Shown here: positions 34,418-46,794 of the stretch, piece after piece
How the letters are laid out: every line of letters starts with the position of its first letter
Position numbering within the stretch: the stretch's first letter is position 1
Assembly: GCA_009760855.2 (NCBI GenBank)
Contig: WPIO01000003.1
Coordinates: 4,839,001-4,903,000 of the forward strand
DNA from: Cristatella mucedo
Taxonomy: Eukaryota > Bryozoa > Phylactolaemata > Cristatellidae
Length of the DNA stretch: 64,000 nt
Direction: 5' to 3'
Position numbers and translations under genes: made by a program
The notes under the pieces: generated by a model
What the model was told of the DNA's origin: nothing
Seen by the model: only the letters and a program-made list of their open reading frames with translations
The model's database searches: none

Positions 34418-35225
34418 GTACTGTATCTCTGGAACATTTTTTTTGGATTCAGATTGGTACATTTGAGGCATATATTCTTTGTTACATCCTAAAGCATATC
34501 TATTGAAATATCCAAGGTACATGAAAAGGGTGCAAAACACTTTACACAGTGCTAAATTAAGTCTCAGGCTACAGCTCGAACATGTCATTCCTTCTCTTTG
34601 CATCTAACTTTGCGGAGAACCGCAAGATTCACCAAACGATACGTCGGTAGCTTCAAATGCTTTACAAATATTAGGTTATATAAATGTATTCTGATCACTA
34701 GGCCCGCTGCTAATCTGAATCTACAGAGATAATCAATACAAGTTCCACTATTAGAGTGAAGGAAGTTTGCATTTTTGAGACACATGCTCATTTAAAATAA
34801 CACTGATTTGTGAATTCACACTTTCACTTTATCTCTAAAAAGCTGGCACAACCATGATGTTATTGCCAATGGTGGTAGATTCTTATTATCTAGACAGTTG
34901 ATAACTGATGATTACATACTTTTGGAGAGAATTGGACCCATTGGTGATTTTAAAAAGAGTAAAGGTAGGCTGATCGAGCAGCGCGATGCAGGTGCCCATG
35001 CTAGTCTCACCAGCACTAGCCACTGCTTGTAGTGGGAAATATTTTGTTTACTACAGAGCTCATACGCATTAAAAACTTTATGAAGAGTAAGCACCGTATC
35101 CCCATGTTTAAAACAATGGCTCCCGCAGTTCTCTTTGATTTAGAGACCAATTTCATGTATCATTTTTGAGTGTGACAGAAGCTTAAAACTGCTGTCAAGA
35201 GTTTCCCTATTGCAATGTATTAAAA
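34418..35225. repeat. unclassified 0.85 kb repeat, copy 2
   Basis: Direct-orientation partner of 32120-32985, offset about 2.3 kb. Divergence is high, so the duplication is old or the two are separate insertions of one family. Confidence 0.75.
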
Positions 35226-36205
35226 ATGCTCAATGACCGTGCTAAGTTGGCTAAAACCTCTCACAATAATAGCATTGCAATTAACAGTGTAGCTCCAAAT
35301 CTACTAATGCTCACCGAATTGTGGAAGCGTACTTGTTGGGTATTCTTGGCTAATGGATTTGCTGGATGTTACCCATCGCTCACAACCGCAGACTGGCTAC
35401 ATCTTAGAAGATGTGTATGAGGTTGTAAGACAATGATGAACCTTTAAATCAGATTCACAATTCATGGTTTAACTCTGCTAACACTACGACTTTGCAATCC
35501 CTTACGTTGCTGGCAGTACTAGTGGTCTATTTTTGGAGTTTTATCAAAATCTAACTCTTCTATGTTGCCCCATGTGTCTAGCCAATTGAACTGCTTGAGG
35601 AACCTAAAGCCTGAAAAGCGAAGGGGCTTTGAATAAACATTTTCGATAAGATGTGAGCTGTCGTGATTGTCAAGCGTTAAGATGGATACGAGACTGCCAG
35701 AAACCACACAAGCGATTAACAATCTTGAAAAACCTTGGACTCCTCATTGGAAACCAGCAAGTTTCAGAGTTTTATATGGATTGTGTTTACGTGTTGTGGG
35801 CTTCAATCCACAAACTTAGGGGTATCGTATTTCACTGGTCTACAATTATTACTCGCTTATTTCACCATTGCACGAATACTGATAAGGAGTGCCTTGAAAG
35901 ATGTATGCTAAACACGAGAACCTGTTTCATATGTAGTTATCTCATTTAAACACACTATAGTGACGCTATAGTGGACTTATCCAAGTTGGCTCTCTGATAA
36001 GCAATGCAAATTTCAGTACACTTACTGAAGCTCTGTAGCCTTCGACACATTAATTAAGACTATATTTCCCGCTCTTGTATTTGTTCTAGCGAACTCATTA
36101 AAAGCTTGCCAGAACGCTCGTCTGCTTAGATGCACTCAATATATTTGGTTTAGTTCATATAACTTGGTAATATAGCAATTTCAAAAGATAATGTTTACTA
36201 AGTGC
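35226..36205. other. no firm feature
   Basis: AT-rich; the 98-codon plus frame at 35653-35949 has no splice or domain support. Confidence 0.4.
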
Positions 36206-36209
36206 TGCT

Positions 36210-36790
36210 GCTAATAGTAATAATAATAATGCACCTGATAAAGCGCCCCCAGAGAACTTAATCTGTTTCTAGGCGCTTTGCATTTGCTGCATTGGGAAAT
36301 GCAATTGAATTGTAAGTAAAATCATGCTTGAAAAATAAACAAGATGAATAACATGGTCAGGGGTGACATGCACAGGGTTAGCATGCAAATGAGGTTAGTA
36401 GCAGCATGCACTGTGTCAGCACGCATAAGCACATGAAGGACAAATCACAGGGTCCCATTAATGCTGCCCTAAATAGATTTTTGTAAGTTCTTTATAAATG
36501 TGGTCAGGTCAGGGGATGTTCTGACGCAGGTCGGGAGGGAGTTCCACGCTTTGGGAGCACACAAACTAAATGCACGGTCTTCAAAGAATTTAAGGTTTGT
36601 ACGAGGTATTTGTAGAATTTTGGATTCCGAAAAGGGGGTGGTACTATGCTTGGCCTGGTTGGGGAGTATATCTGAGAGATAGGCTGGAGCCATAAAATGA
36701 AGGGACCTAAAAGTGAGCGACAGAAACCTTGAAGTTAATCCGATACATTTCTTTGAAGAGAGCGCTTGATCGAGCATGTGACATTGTTAT
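36210..36790 (-). mobile_element. LINE-A C-terminus with complete 3' tail
   Basis: Starts on plus with AATAGTAATAATAATAATGC (tail) and runs to a 102-codon minus frame containing LQIPRTNLKFFEDRAFSLCA and PKAWNSLPTCVRTSPDL. 3' UTR matches the copy at 39.93-40.31 kb almost throughout. Among the best preserved LINE-A 3' ends. Confidence 0.85.
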
Positions 36791-37227
36791 TAGGAAGGTC
36801 ACGAATAGGTGCAACCAGAGCAAAACAACCCGTCACTTGGCTGAATATACCACTCAATATGATAGCAGTCAAAGGGCTCAATATTCGGCACCGTTATGCA
36901 ACGTGTAGGATTTAAAGAATGATTTTATTCGTGGAAATAAAAGTTAAAATCCCTGAGATCGAGAAAGGATGAATTTCCTGAATACTGACTCAAGACGGAG
37001 TCAGGAAACTGCTGACAGTAAGACCTGGTGCCTTGGAAGCTGTCAGCTACTGCTACCGTTCAAAAATACATAAAGGAGGAAATTTAAAACGTGGGATTTG
37101 AAGGAGTTTTTACAGGGTAAATCAGATTTTTTGAAATTGAGATAGCCAGTCGTTAGTGTTGCTATTACACTCGTTTCGTTAGATCTATTAGTTTTTAAGG
37201 AATAAAGCCCAGTCAGAATGGAGTAGG
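36791..37227. other. no recognised feature
   Basis: AT-rich. Confidence 0.4.
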
Positions 37228-37425
37228 TTAGGTCAATCTCTTCATAGATTTCCTCAAGATTTTGGCTAAAACGAACATATCAAGATCATCATAGAGGCTC
37301 AATTCACCAACAGACAGTACTAACCAAAACTCTAGTCTACCTGTGGTAAGATTTATAATCTCCGATAATTCAGTCACGAACTGTGTTGTGCTAAATTTAC
37401 CCAAAGCGATGATTTTACGTGTCAT
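37228..37425 (-). CDS. candidate terminal exon or ORF, unknown
   Basis: A 65-codon minus frame reads like protein (KFSTTQFVTELSEIINLTTG, then YDDLDMFVLAKILRKSMKRL) to a TAA. An internal acceptor (TAAATCTTACCACAG) would begin a 41-codon phase-1 terminal exon instead. Not recognised. Confidence 0.27.
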   Translation of the reverse strand: MTRKIIALGKFSTTQFVTELSEIINLTTGRLEFWLVLSVGELSLYDDLDMFVLAKILRKSMKRLT

Positions 37426-39265
37426 AACTATCTTTTAACAAATTGCACAAGCAACCAACGTTAGTTATTTTGCTATGCGAGTAGTATGTGCATTGACCCA
37501 GATTACGTTTATAATGGGAACTTTCCGTCTATCAACATAGCCACAATGCTCGCCAGATTTTTTTTACTGAAGTTAGAGCATCTGCAAGCAAGATATAGTT
37601 AATGCATCTGATATCCGACTTAATAAGATGTATTATAAAAACATGTTTGGCATTTTTTACAGAAACAGTGAAGGGTTGAAGGATTTTAATTTGAGCATTC
37701 ACAGTAAATAGTATGATTTTTTGGAAGAATCAACAAAATCCTTTGCCACGATGCATCAAAAACTTGGAACTGCGTTTACTGGTAGAAAAGAAATGAAAGA
37801 ATTCTATCAAATGGGGTCCTTATATTCTGTTTCAGTTTACTAACTTCATAGTATAAATTAAACTGCGGTCTCACAGATTCAGAAACACGTTATAACCTCT
37901 GTAGGTAAACGAATTTTTGGCATCTCATATGATTGCCTAGACTGCTAAATCAATCGTTAAGTGATATACGGCTCTCTGTTTCACGGGGGAACAAAGTTCA
38001 TCTGATTTCATGCTGTTAATGCACTGTCGATTTCTTACCTATTCTTGAACCAGATCTCGCATTTGTAAGAGCATGGTGAAAATAAGAAGTCTTAAACCTT
38101 GACATATCCTTAAGCTATTGCTGGACACAGTTTTGTGGTGATTTTTATAGAGGGGATTAAATGACACACCCAAGAAGTCTTGCACCCATGTCTTCTGATT
38201 GTGCATCCACAAACCATTTTTTGAAAATCAACTTAATCCGCAAAAAAATGAAACCTCCAAACTAATAAGTTGGTCTATGGTTTTCTGCACCTTGCTGTCT
38301 AGTTGAGGTGGCAGCATGTACATCACATATTTTTACTGCATCTTCATCACAATCCTACACAGTGGAACTTTTTAGTATATGTAGTATTTTGGCAGCAGTT
38401 TTTTCCTAAATCTGCAAAGCTTTAGATTTTATAATTCCAAGGAAGTGTACATTTTTTGCAGTCCTTTTTGGATTTATAGCAAATTGAGTGAGTAATAAAG
38501 AACCAGAATGGGCGATAAGCATACAGAGGTAACTTTTGGCTTAATGTCTATTAGGCTAGAGTGGCTTGTGCTGCACTCAATGGAGAGATTGCAGTGAAAA
38601 TTTAGAAAATTCTGGAGAGAGTCAGTGCCCTTTCCTTCACCGTCGTCGCTCTTGCATCGTGTAGATTTCGTACCAGAAATGCCCTATCAACCAACCCTGG
38701 CAGCTGTAACCACATCAACGAGTGCATTTAACTGAACATTGTGAAGCCATAATAGGCACATGCTAACATATTAAATATGGATGTCACTAGGTTTCGGCGA
38801 AGCTAAATCTGCAGGCTAATTGCAAGGAGTAGCATTTGCCAGTAGGGCAGCTAGTGAGGCAAGGGAGCATGGGAATAAGATGAGTGACGGAAATGATTAT
38901 TATTAAATGTCGGCAAACACGTGTTTGCTTTGCTACCACGTCGGAAAGCAGATCTGCTCTGACACAATGCTAGCAATGTCGGCAACTACATTCGCTATTG
39001 GAGGGAATTTTAATTTCGGATAGAAATAGTGAGCTGGAAAGGAAACACTATAGGTGGTTGTTGTCGGGAGGCGAAAATTAGGTTGTCATGCCCATCCCAT
39101 TATATAAAAAAGCGGAACGAAAAGTCATCGTGTTGATAGATTGTCGGGGCTAAAGACAGAACCACTGAATGAACTGAATCGAAGCAAACTTGGCTCACTT
39201 GTACAATACGAGGAATGCTCAACTCAATGAATACCCTTATTCAAAAAGGACACTATGTGGTAGAA
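37426..39265. other. no recognised feature
   Basis: AT-rich, intron-like; no supported exon. Confidence 0.45.
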
Positions 39266-39582
<317 letters not shown>

Positions 39583-39599
39583 CGACATACCAGACAAGT

Positions 39600-41175
39600 C
39601 CTCTGGACCAAATTCCCAATGTCCTGCTCGTACATTGCATTGATGTGCCACTGCCAAGCATAATTAACATCAATAATATGTCATTAGCCTTAGGCCATGT
39701 CACAGCACCCGTCAAACAAGCTTTAGTCAGGCCACTTCTCAACAAAGTGACACTAGACAAAGATATCTTAAGCAACTACCGCCTAGTCTTAATTCTACCT
39801 TTCTAATCAAAGACAGTGGAACTGGTCGTGGCTAAGCAGCTGAACTCATATATCCAAACTTCAAACCTTGATAGTAAGTTTGATTCTGGCTTTAGAGCTA
39901 GTTACTCCACAGTGTCAGCGTTGCTTATAATAATAATAATAATAATATTGCACTTGATAAAGCGCCCTCAGAGAACTTAATCTCTTTCTAGGCGCTTTAC
40001 ATTTGCTGCAAAGTGATACGCAATAGAATAGTAAGTAAAATCATGCTTGAAAAACAAACAAAATGAATAACATGGTTAGGGGTTACATGCACTGGGTCAG
40101 CATGCAAATGTGGTTAGTGGCAGCATGAACAGTGTCAGCACGCATAAGCACATCGAGGACGAATCACAAGGACCCACTAAACGCTGTCCTAAATAGGTAT
40201 GTTTTTAAGTTTCTTTTAAATGTGGTCAGGTCAGGGATGTTCTGATGCAGGTCGGGAGGGAGTTCCAGGCTGTGGGAGCATACGAGCTAAATGCACGGTC
40301 TCCAAATGCTTAGGGTATACAACGACCTACTTAGGAATGCAGATGTGAGTAGAGTGTCTCTGTTTGCTTCGCTCGATCTATCGGCAGCTTTTGATATTAT
40401 CGGTCACACAGTACTTCTAGAGCTCCTGTCATCTCGCCTGAGCATCACTTGCAGTGCTCAGTTATGGTTCAGATTCTATCTCAGTGGGAGACTTCAGAGT
40501 ATTGACGTGAATGGACAAAAATCATCTGAGGCACCTCTGAAATATGAAATATGAAATACAGGGTACCTCAGGGATTCGTGCTAGGTTTGGTTCATTTAAC
40601 GGTTTATACTCTCCCTCTTGCTGATGTGATTGCCAAGCTTAATCTAGGCTTTCACTTCTTTGCGGATGACACTCAGTTGTACCTTTGCTTTGATCCCTCC
40701 CAGCCTCCGAGCACCTCTCAGATCTACTTCCCCCATCAGGCCGCTTTTTGGAATCCAACAGTTTACCAATGCGTCGTTCAAAACTCAAATATTTTGGGGA
40801 CCATGCATTTAGTTCGTATCCTTTCAAAGCCTAGAACTCCCTCCGGACTCACGTCAGAACATCCCCTGACTTGACCACATTTAAAAAGAACTTACAGACA
40901 CGGAAATTTAGGACAGCATTCAGTGGGTCCCCGTGATTATTCCTTCACACGCTTAGGTGTGCTAGAACTGTGCATGCAGCGACTAACCACATTTGCCAGC
41001 CGACCCTGTGCATGTCACCACTAACCATGTTTTTCCTGTTGGTTATTTATCAAGCACGATATCACTCACCGTTCAATTGCATTTCTCTTTGCAGCAAATG
41101 TAAAGCTTCTAGAAAGAGATTGAGTCTCTGCAGGAGCTCTATCAGTTGCATTATTATTGTTAATATTATTACCAG
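39600..41175 (+). mobile_element. LINE-A copy with RT, interrupted
   Basis: Plus-strand protein pieces in order: KQALVRPLLNKVTLDKDILS (RT entry, 39.70-39.78 kb), then after an interruption LDLSAAFDIIGHTVLLELLS (40.37-40.43 kb), a YRVPQGFVLG box (40.55 kb), HFFADDTQLYLCFDPS (YADD box, 40.65-40.70 kb), then a jump to the C-terminus and the 3' tail at 41.09-41.17 kb. The segment between the YADD box and the C-terminal domain is deleted. CR1/L2/Rex1-type LINEs use this RT for target-primed insertion. Frameshifted and dead. Confidence 0.85.
39930..40308 (-). mobile_element. 5'-truncated LINE-A inserted in the LINE-A above
   Basis: A reverse-oriented LINE-A 3' end (tail AATAATAATAATAATATTGC at its left edge, 3' UTR, start of the C-terminal block at its right edge) splits the host LINE frame. 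TGCTTA occurs at both junctions and may be the target-site duplication. The host RT frame resumes right after it. Confidence 0.8.
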
Positions 41176-41979
41176 CAACCATAAGGAGCTTCTGTGAATA
41201 ACAAAGAAAGATTTATTAGAATACTGGATTAATTAAATAATCAACAGTGAAATCAAATTAATCAAACAATGAAATCTCCTTTAATTTAATACTCATTCCA
41301 AGCAATATTTTGCCTTTCGATCTGCTAGCAATGCTTCCCCATAAACAAACGTAGAATAGCCAACAATATTTTTGGAAGTGGTGCTTCCATGATTTTCGGC
41401 ATTTATTCAGGGTAGGGATTTTAAGCGTGGCTGACACAAGAAACTAGTTTGCCTAATCACCTCATCAGTTATTTATGACTTCAAAATCGCCAAACACCAG
41501 AGCTTGTGCTTGACCTCATTTATAGCAGGACGGCTCAGTCAGAATCGAGGAAACAACAATGAAGTGGCAGCTCTACAAACCACATCTTGGTTATATTACG
41601 AGTGAAAACATCGGCGTGAACATTAATTCACTGCATAATCACCAGTCCATGTTGCTGTGACCATTCAATAAGCTTCAAGTATAACACACTAATAATCAAT
41701 TTAATATCACGCACCTTAATATCTGAGAAATATATTTATCATGTGAGGCTCATGTTCTAGCTCTATAGAAAAACCGCTTCACATTTAGCTCTCGTTCAAA
41801 TATTTCTTAGCTACCGTGTTTCGACGTACTGTATTAACCAGAAAGTCTAATTAAAAAAGAAAATTCAAATGCCGTGGCTCAAATTTAATAAATAAAATCA
41901 AGAAACACGAGATGCAACTTAAAGTAACCTAAACAATCATGTGACAGAGGTTTCAAAAGGGTAGCTATGCAAGCCCAAA
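41176..41979. other. no recognised feature
   Basis: AT-rich. Confidence 0.45.
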
Positions 41980-42198
41980 TTGGAATACCTAGCCACCAGT
42001 CCTCGATGGACTGAATTTATTCCAGGTATTGCAGGTAAAAATAATGGTCCAGCCACCATCGAATGGTTGCGAAAGCTCAGGAGCACTGCCATACAGTGCA
42101 AAATGTGCATTTTTAGCATGCCTTTTTACAGAATGACGATCAAGTCCTTTCCGTGTGTAAACCTATCTCCACTGGTAACTCAGCTGAGCCAAAAATAG
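41980..42198 (+). CDS. candidate coding segment, unknown
   Basis: 72 open codons with a protein-like composition (SPRWTEFIPGIAGKNNGPAT, then EWLRKLRSTAIQCKMC). GCAG followed by GTAAAA could be a phase-1 donor, with a CCTAG acceptor 42 bp before it, though the pyrimidine tract is poor. It is the nearest upstream candidate for the plus-strand terminal exon at 45.42 kb and the phase would fit. Confidence 0.28.
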   Translation: MEYLATSPRWTEFIPGIAGKNNGPATIEWLRKLRSTAIQCKMCIFSMPFYRMTIKSFPCVNLSPLVTQLSQK

Positions 42199-42329
42199 AA
42201 ATGTAGTGCTACTATATTCTCTGGAAGAGCCGTCAAAAGTTCAAGCGGCTGACAGTAAAAAAGTGGTTCATTCCTCGATTTGTGGCGAAACGTACCGGGA
42301 TTGGAATCTAAAAATTAGCCCCTACGTTG

Positions 42330-43840
42330 CAGGCTGGTCATTAATCGGGTGATAGAGAAGAGGAAGACTTGATGACTCGTAGGCCTGGCCAGTGGCAAGA
42401 GGAAAATACTGAGTAGGATATACTCGGTCAAGTGCAAGATTAATAGAGCAAGGATCTATCAACAAAGAGTTCATGCTACAGGATATTTCAAAAAGTCAGG
42501 GTGCTAATTGCACAGGTCGTTAGACCAGAAAGCACCGAGTTCAGTAAATCGAGACGAGATGTCAAAATGCTTGGACAATTTAGAGGTGGCATCCCGTCTG
42601 AGCAAGCACACATTTTAGAGTCGTTAGGTAGCTGAAAGTAGGCAGACTTAACAGGGGAGGTGATGTCGTCGTATAATGAAAGGTCACTTTGGAATAGAAA
42701 ACTTATATTTCATATGTAATCAACAGAAATAGTTTCGTCAGTGCCAATGTCGGTGTCAGGTTTTCCAATCCTCGAATAATGCATCATTTGCCCGTAACTA
42801 GTAGGCTAGTTTAATCACTATGCTCATTTGGATCATTCGATGATATCTATATGTGGACGCCATTAATACAAGGAGCAAATGCATTGAGAGAATGCGAATC
42901 GCCCGAGGGCTGACATGAGATCACGCTAAAATAGAGAGCGATCTGCATAAAAGTGAAAGCCTATATTTTACCGTTAAGTCACGTAGGAAAGGTTAAGAAT
43001 ATGAACAGTGAAAAGCAATTGAATACCCAGCGAGATCGGGGGCCCTAATTTAAATGGCTCATCGGATAGTTTTCGTCCTTTCGCATCATAACTCTGGAGT
43101 TCCTTTCCGACATATGAGCTGTACCGTGGCAGTGGAATATCAGTGAGCCGTTATGGCCCACTGGGTAAGATATTGGGTTTTCATGACCTCTGTTCCGATG
43201 TCGTGGGTTCTAATCCTGTGGTGAGAGATAGTGTAATACCACTGCAAGCGGTGGTGATAGCCTTAAAGGCTTTTCTGTCGCTATAAAAAAGAGGCTGATC
43301 GATCAGCTAGCGTTTCTTTTTCATTTAGGAGGTAAGAGGCACTCGAGATGGAATCGATTATTAATAATAACACAGGCAACCGAAAGATTGTGCCAGCAAA
43401 ACAGACATACTCTTCCCAAGTTTGCCTTCTTAAGGAAATCGGCTAAAACACAAAAATGCTGCATATACAGAGTGCTTGGTTATAAAACTATACTGATGTT
43501 ATCTAGCTAGGTGTCAAGGTAAAATAGGCGAGTTAAACTGGTCGGTCACGACATATTCATTAGTAGGAATATGAAAAGGGAGTCCATGAGGAATTTGCTG
43601 AGGTTCTCTAGGCGTAGTCTTGCTTTCTTGAGAAGTCGCCTGACAGCAGTCATTTTTGAAGATGCTGGGACGTGATCTGAGGCTAATAATATTTTAATGG
43701 TGGTAGCAGCTGGCAGATCTGTGCATTGTAGGAGTAGGACGGTTGGAGTAGGGTCTACAGGAGTAGTTTTCTTTAACCGGGATACGAACTTCAGGATGAT
43801 GTCACACAGCCTTCTTGGATGTAGACATTGAGGCAAGACA
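42330..43840 (-). mobile_element. LINE-A RT copy, decayed, with a SINE inside
   Basis: On the minus strand: DPTPTVLLLQC, SDHVPASSKMTAVRRLLKKA and LENLSKF (RT entry, 43.55-43.84 kb), a FHFYADRSLYFS box (diverged YADD, about 42.95 kb), a NDPNEH/LLVTGK segment (about 42.8 kb) and a downstream segment similar to 25.6 kb. Stops and frameshifts throughout. Confidence 0.65.
43130..43320 (+). mobile_element. SINE-C copy (reference copy)
   Basis: A-box-like TTATGGCCCACTGGGTAAGA and B-box-like GTGGGTTCTAATCC about 50 bp later, then CACTGCAAGCGGTGGTGATA and TTTTCTGTCGCTATAAAAAA. It lies inside the LINE-A copy. The minus copy at 14.78-14.95 kb is the same family. Confidence 0.65.
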
Positions 43841-45421
43841 CGGAATTAGTTTACGGGTCTCCAGAAGTGATTCTGAGACAATGGGATTACACTCATAGAT
43901 CTTATCTATCTTTTGACCAAAAATCTAGCCGAAAATTAAGCTTAATCTTTACAAGGATTATATAGAATTACGCTAACCTCGCAGCAGTTAAACAGAGGGA
44001 TAATCTTCGACATCAGAGTTTTTAGATCGTGGCATTAGCATTTGGGATTAAGAATATGTCACTCAACTTCGTGTTCGTTGAAGCTAATCCAAGCATTTGG
44101 TCAGATCGAATGATAAAGTCTACATTAATCCTTGTATGCTTGCCGATATGCAGTTGGTCCATTTAATATATTTTTTGTCAGCATGTGTTTGGTGAATCTA
44201 GCTCTATTAATGTCTGCTGTAAACCATAGTTCATCTGTGCTTCCCTAGCGTTGCAAAACGTTAATGCAGTCAGCTAATGTGGTGCTGCCCATACCAACAA
44301 ACGTATGAAGGATCTCAGTTGGACGAAACTCCCAGGATTTCATAAGCTGTTAAATTGCACTTTCTTTTGATACAACAAACGGATGAGAAGCCGGTATATT
44401 ACGTATTAGATAGGTCAGAGAATTGGTTAAGTAAAGAACTGAGTCAGCCCATGAAATACTAGGAGTTCTAAAGAGGTAAAATTAATCATTTGGTCTGAGT
44501 AGCATGTGGTACCACGAAAAAACTTTACCTATAGATTTTTCGGATGGATAGGCAACAGAAAAATAAGTAGATGTCCTGAAAATGGGTCAGGCAGTTGATA
44601 TCAATTAAGTGCTTTAGTTGGTAGTGGCTGCAGCTGTAATAGGTATAAGGCTCCACAGGTTTCTCCATTCCTTATGCATTCAAGCGTTCAAGTAAACAGA
44701 CCAGAGAAACAGTTAAAGAAGTCCCGATCAAATCACCGAGCGTGACGGGCTGATCTATATTTCTAGCCAATAGTAAGCCCATCGGTATCTTTCAGTGGCA
44801 GGTAAACAAATATTTGCTCTATAATGGCAGCACCCATTCAGTTATTAAGCTGTATATGCATATTTTCTTTTGTCAAAATTATGGCACGATAATGCATTAG
44901 TAAAAACAAAGTAAAGGAAATTTACAGCGTAGCAGGTTAAACCTCATTATTTACGTAGCAGAAGACAATCCGGTAGACAAGAATATCAGTATATCAGAAG
45001 GTGAATAGTGTAGATATTTATTTGGATTTATGGCAGCAAGCGATATAATGTTAAGCCTAAATAGGAAGTAATTCTGGTCGACAGGCAAGAGTAGTATAAT
45101 AAAGTGGTAACGAAGAGCTTTAAAAAGTTGGAAGAGGCATTGCTCTTAAAAGGAATTGTAGCTGGTTCTGAGATGCATGCAATTTATCAAGCTTGGACGT
45201 TTATAAAAACATGCATGGCTCGACTTTTGCTTAAACTATAAGTGCATAACCTTGCTCCCAGCTAAATATTGGACATGAGCTTGAATTTCCGTTCAGATTA
45301 TTTTAATTTACCAAAGTAATAGAGTGAATAATATATGCTGACCACCATAACTTTCATTAGGTCACTCGAGGAACTTTTCAGTTAATTTAAAAGTATTAGT
45401 AAGTGCCTTTTATTTGCTTAG
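43841..45421. other. no firm feature
   Basis: May contain the 5' part of the minus-strand LINE-A or introns of the plus-strand gene that ends at 45.59 kb; no motif is clear. Confidence 0.35.
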
Positions 45422-45585
45422 TATGTTTTCCCATCATGCAATGTCGTGATCTTCGCTCACTCATAGCAATAAAAACAGATGAAGACAAAATATTTCTCGC
45501 TGTTGCAGTAGTAAAAAAATCAGCTGGGTCAAATTTTAGTCAGGCTTTAACTAGTCAGACACCAATGGATGATCATTGCCATTGA
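45422..45585 (+). CDS. terminal exon of a plus-strand gene, phase 1
   Basis: Acceptor TGCCTTTTATTTGCTTAG, then two bases of a split codon and 53 codons to TGA. The peptide is strongly protein-like: RDLRSLIAIKTDEDKIFLAV, then VVKKSAGSNFSQALTSQTPM with an Asp/His/Cys end. An AATAAA follows 149 bp after the stop. It converges with the minus-strand gene that ends at 45.898 kb. No family recognised; the hydrophobic IFLAVAVV is too short to be a sure membrane segment. Upstream exons are unknown (candidate near 42.0 kb). Confidence 0.5.
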
Positions 45586-45733
45586 TTTAGGGCTTAAGCT
45601 GGGTTACAACCATTACTGAAAGCGCAAGTGCATCTACCATTAAAATCAGGCGCTGAAAGCAATGTGAAATTTTCGCAAGCAATCTTTACTTTTACTCAGA
45701 ACGCTGTCTACGCGGCTTGCTACTTTGCAATCG

Positions 45734-45739
45734 AATAAA
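45734..45739 (+). promoter_or_regulatory. poly(A) signal AATAAA, plus-strand gene
   Basis: Perfect AATAAA 149 bp after the TGA of the plus-strand terminal exon and within 40 bp of the opposing minus-strand signal. Confidence 0.45.
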
Positions 45740-45773
45740 CTTGAATTTTAAGTCACAGGAATATGCGAAAACC

Positions 45774-45779
45774 TTTATT
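45774..45779 (-). promoter_or_regulatory. poly(A) signal AATAAA, minus-strand gene
   Basis: Reverse-complement AATAAA about 120 bp after the stop of the minus-strand membrane-protein exon. Cleavage would fall inside or next to the 3' UTR of the opposing gene. Confidence 0.45.
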
Positions 45780-45897
45780 AGCTTCAAAAATTACATAGAA
45801 AGGCTAGTAGAAGGCTAAATAATGACTAACAGCGGGCCTTTGAAAGCTGAAGCTAGACAAAATAATGCATTACTAACAAATCGGTCCCACATTACTG

Positions 45898-46238
45898 CTA
45901 GAGGATGCTGCTGGAGCTCTGGATTGAAGCAAGTTCCCGAGCTTTCGTTGATGGTTTTCCCGCAGATGATGCAGTTAAGCTGCTATCAATCTTAGAGGCT
46001 TCCACAGTGCTGCTGGCACCCAAAGAGTGCTGAGATAAAGCTGGTTTATTGGACGACCCTTCGTAACTTTTGCCTTCAGTTAATTCAAAGCGGCTGCCAC
46101 TTTTGCTTTCGATGAACTTGTCTTGACTTTGATCTCCATCAAATTTGCTGAGAAGTTTCCAGAGAGAAATGCCAGTAACGGCAATGACAAGAGCGAGTAC
46201 GCCGACCAACACACCAACTGTTTTGGAAGAATTTCCTT
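45898..46238 (-). CDS. type I membrane protein, TM plus Ser-rich tail (terminal exon)
   Basis: Acceptor GCTTTGAAATGTAG, then two bases completing a split Glu codon, then an extracellular GNSSKT (N-glycosylation site), a 23-residue hydrophobic helix (VGVLVGVLALVIAVTGISLW) ending in KLLSKFD, and a cytoplasmic tail of about 80 residues rich in Ser, Lys and Glu, ending SIQSSSSIL and a stop. The previous exon at 47801-47860 ends in phase 1 with the single base needed, so the two join in frame. An AATAAA lies about 120 bp downstream. The short ORF reading from a GTG misses the first nine codons. Family unknown; expected location is the plasma membrane. Confidence 0.65.
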
Positions 46239-46794
46239 CTACATTTCAAAGCGCATAATCGCTGTGTCAGTAGAGTGGCAAACAAATCAAATAAAAGAAT
46301 ATTAGTGTTCAGTTGAAAATTTAAAATTTCATGAAAATGCCTGCCCAGATTCACGGTAAAGATCGGAAGATTTACATTAAAATGGTATGCCGAGAACGCG
46401 TAATTTATGTAAACTCCAATTATACAAGGTTGGCCAAGTCTTTCAGCGTATTGCCACTAATTAATGGCCATCGGCTTATTTTCCAAAGTTATTAATAGGA
46501 ATTTATATGGTTGTAAACGCTTTTGAAAAACAATTTACTAGCTTGTTTACCGCTTTCAGTAATTTTCGAAATTGCACTGTCTCTCTTCTTCCTCTGGCTG
46601 CAAGACATCTGAGCAGCAGCTGTTAATATTGTTTTTTAAGCACCCTAAAAAAGCCAACATCTCAATCGGTGTGCTTATAAACTTCATATATTAAAAAAAA
46701 ACTACCAATAGTCACTGTCGTGATAAATATCTCACTCACAGTAGCATTTTAAAGAATGCTAGAATCAGAATTATATCATTAATTAAAACCGACA
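46239..46794. other. intron of the minus-strand membrane-protein gene
   Basis: AT-rich sequence between the acceptor at 46239 and the SINE-A. No exon-like segment seen. Confidence 0.45.

Noticed and set aside
43546-43836. Initially read as a host gene (96-codon minus frame)
   Set aside because: The DPTPT...RRLLKKA...LENLSKF order matches the RT entry region of CR1/L2/Rex1-type LINEs.
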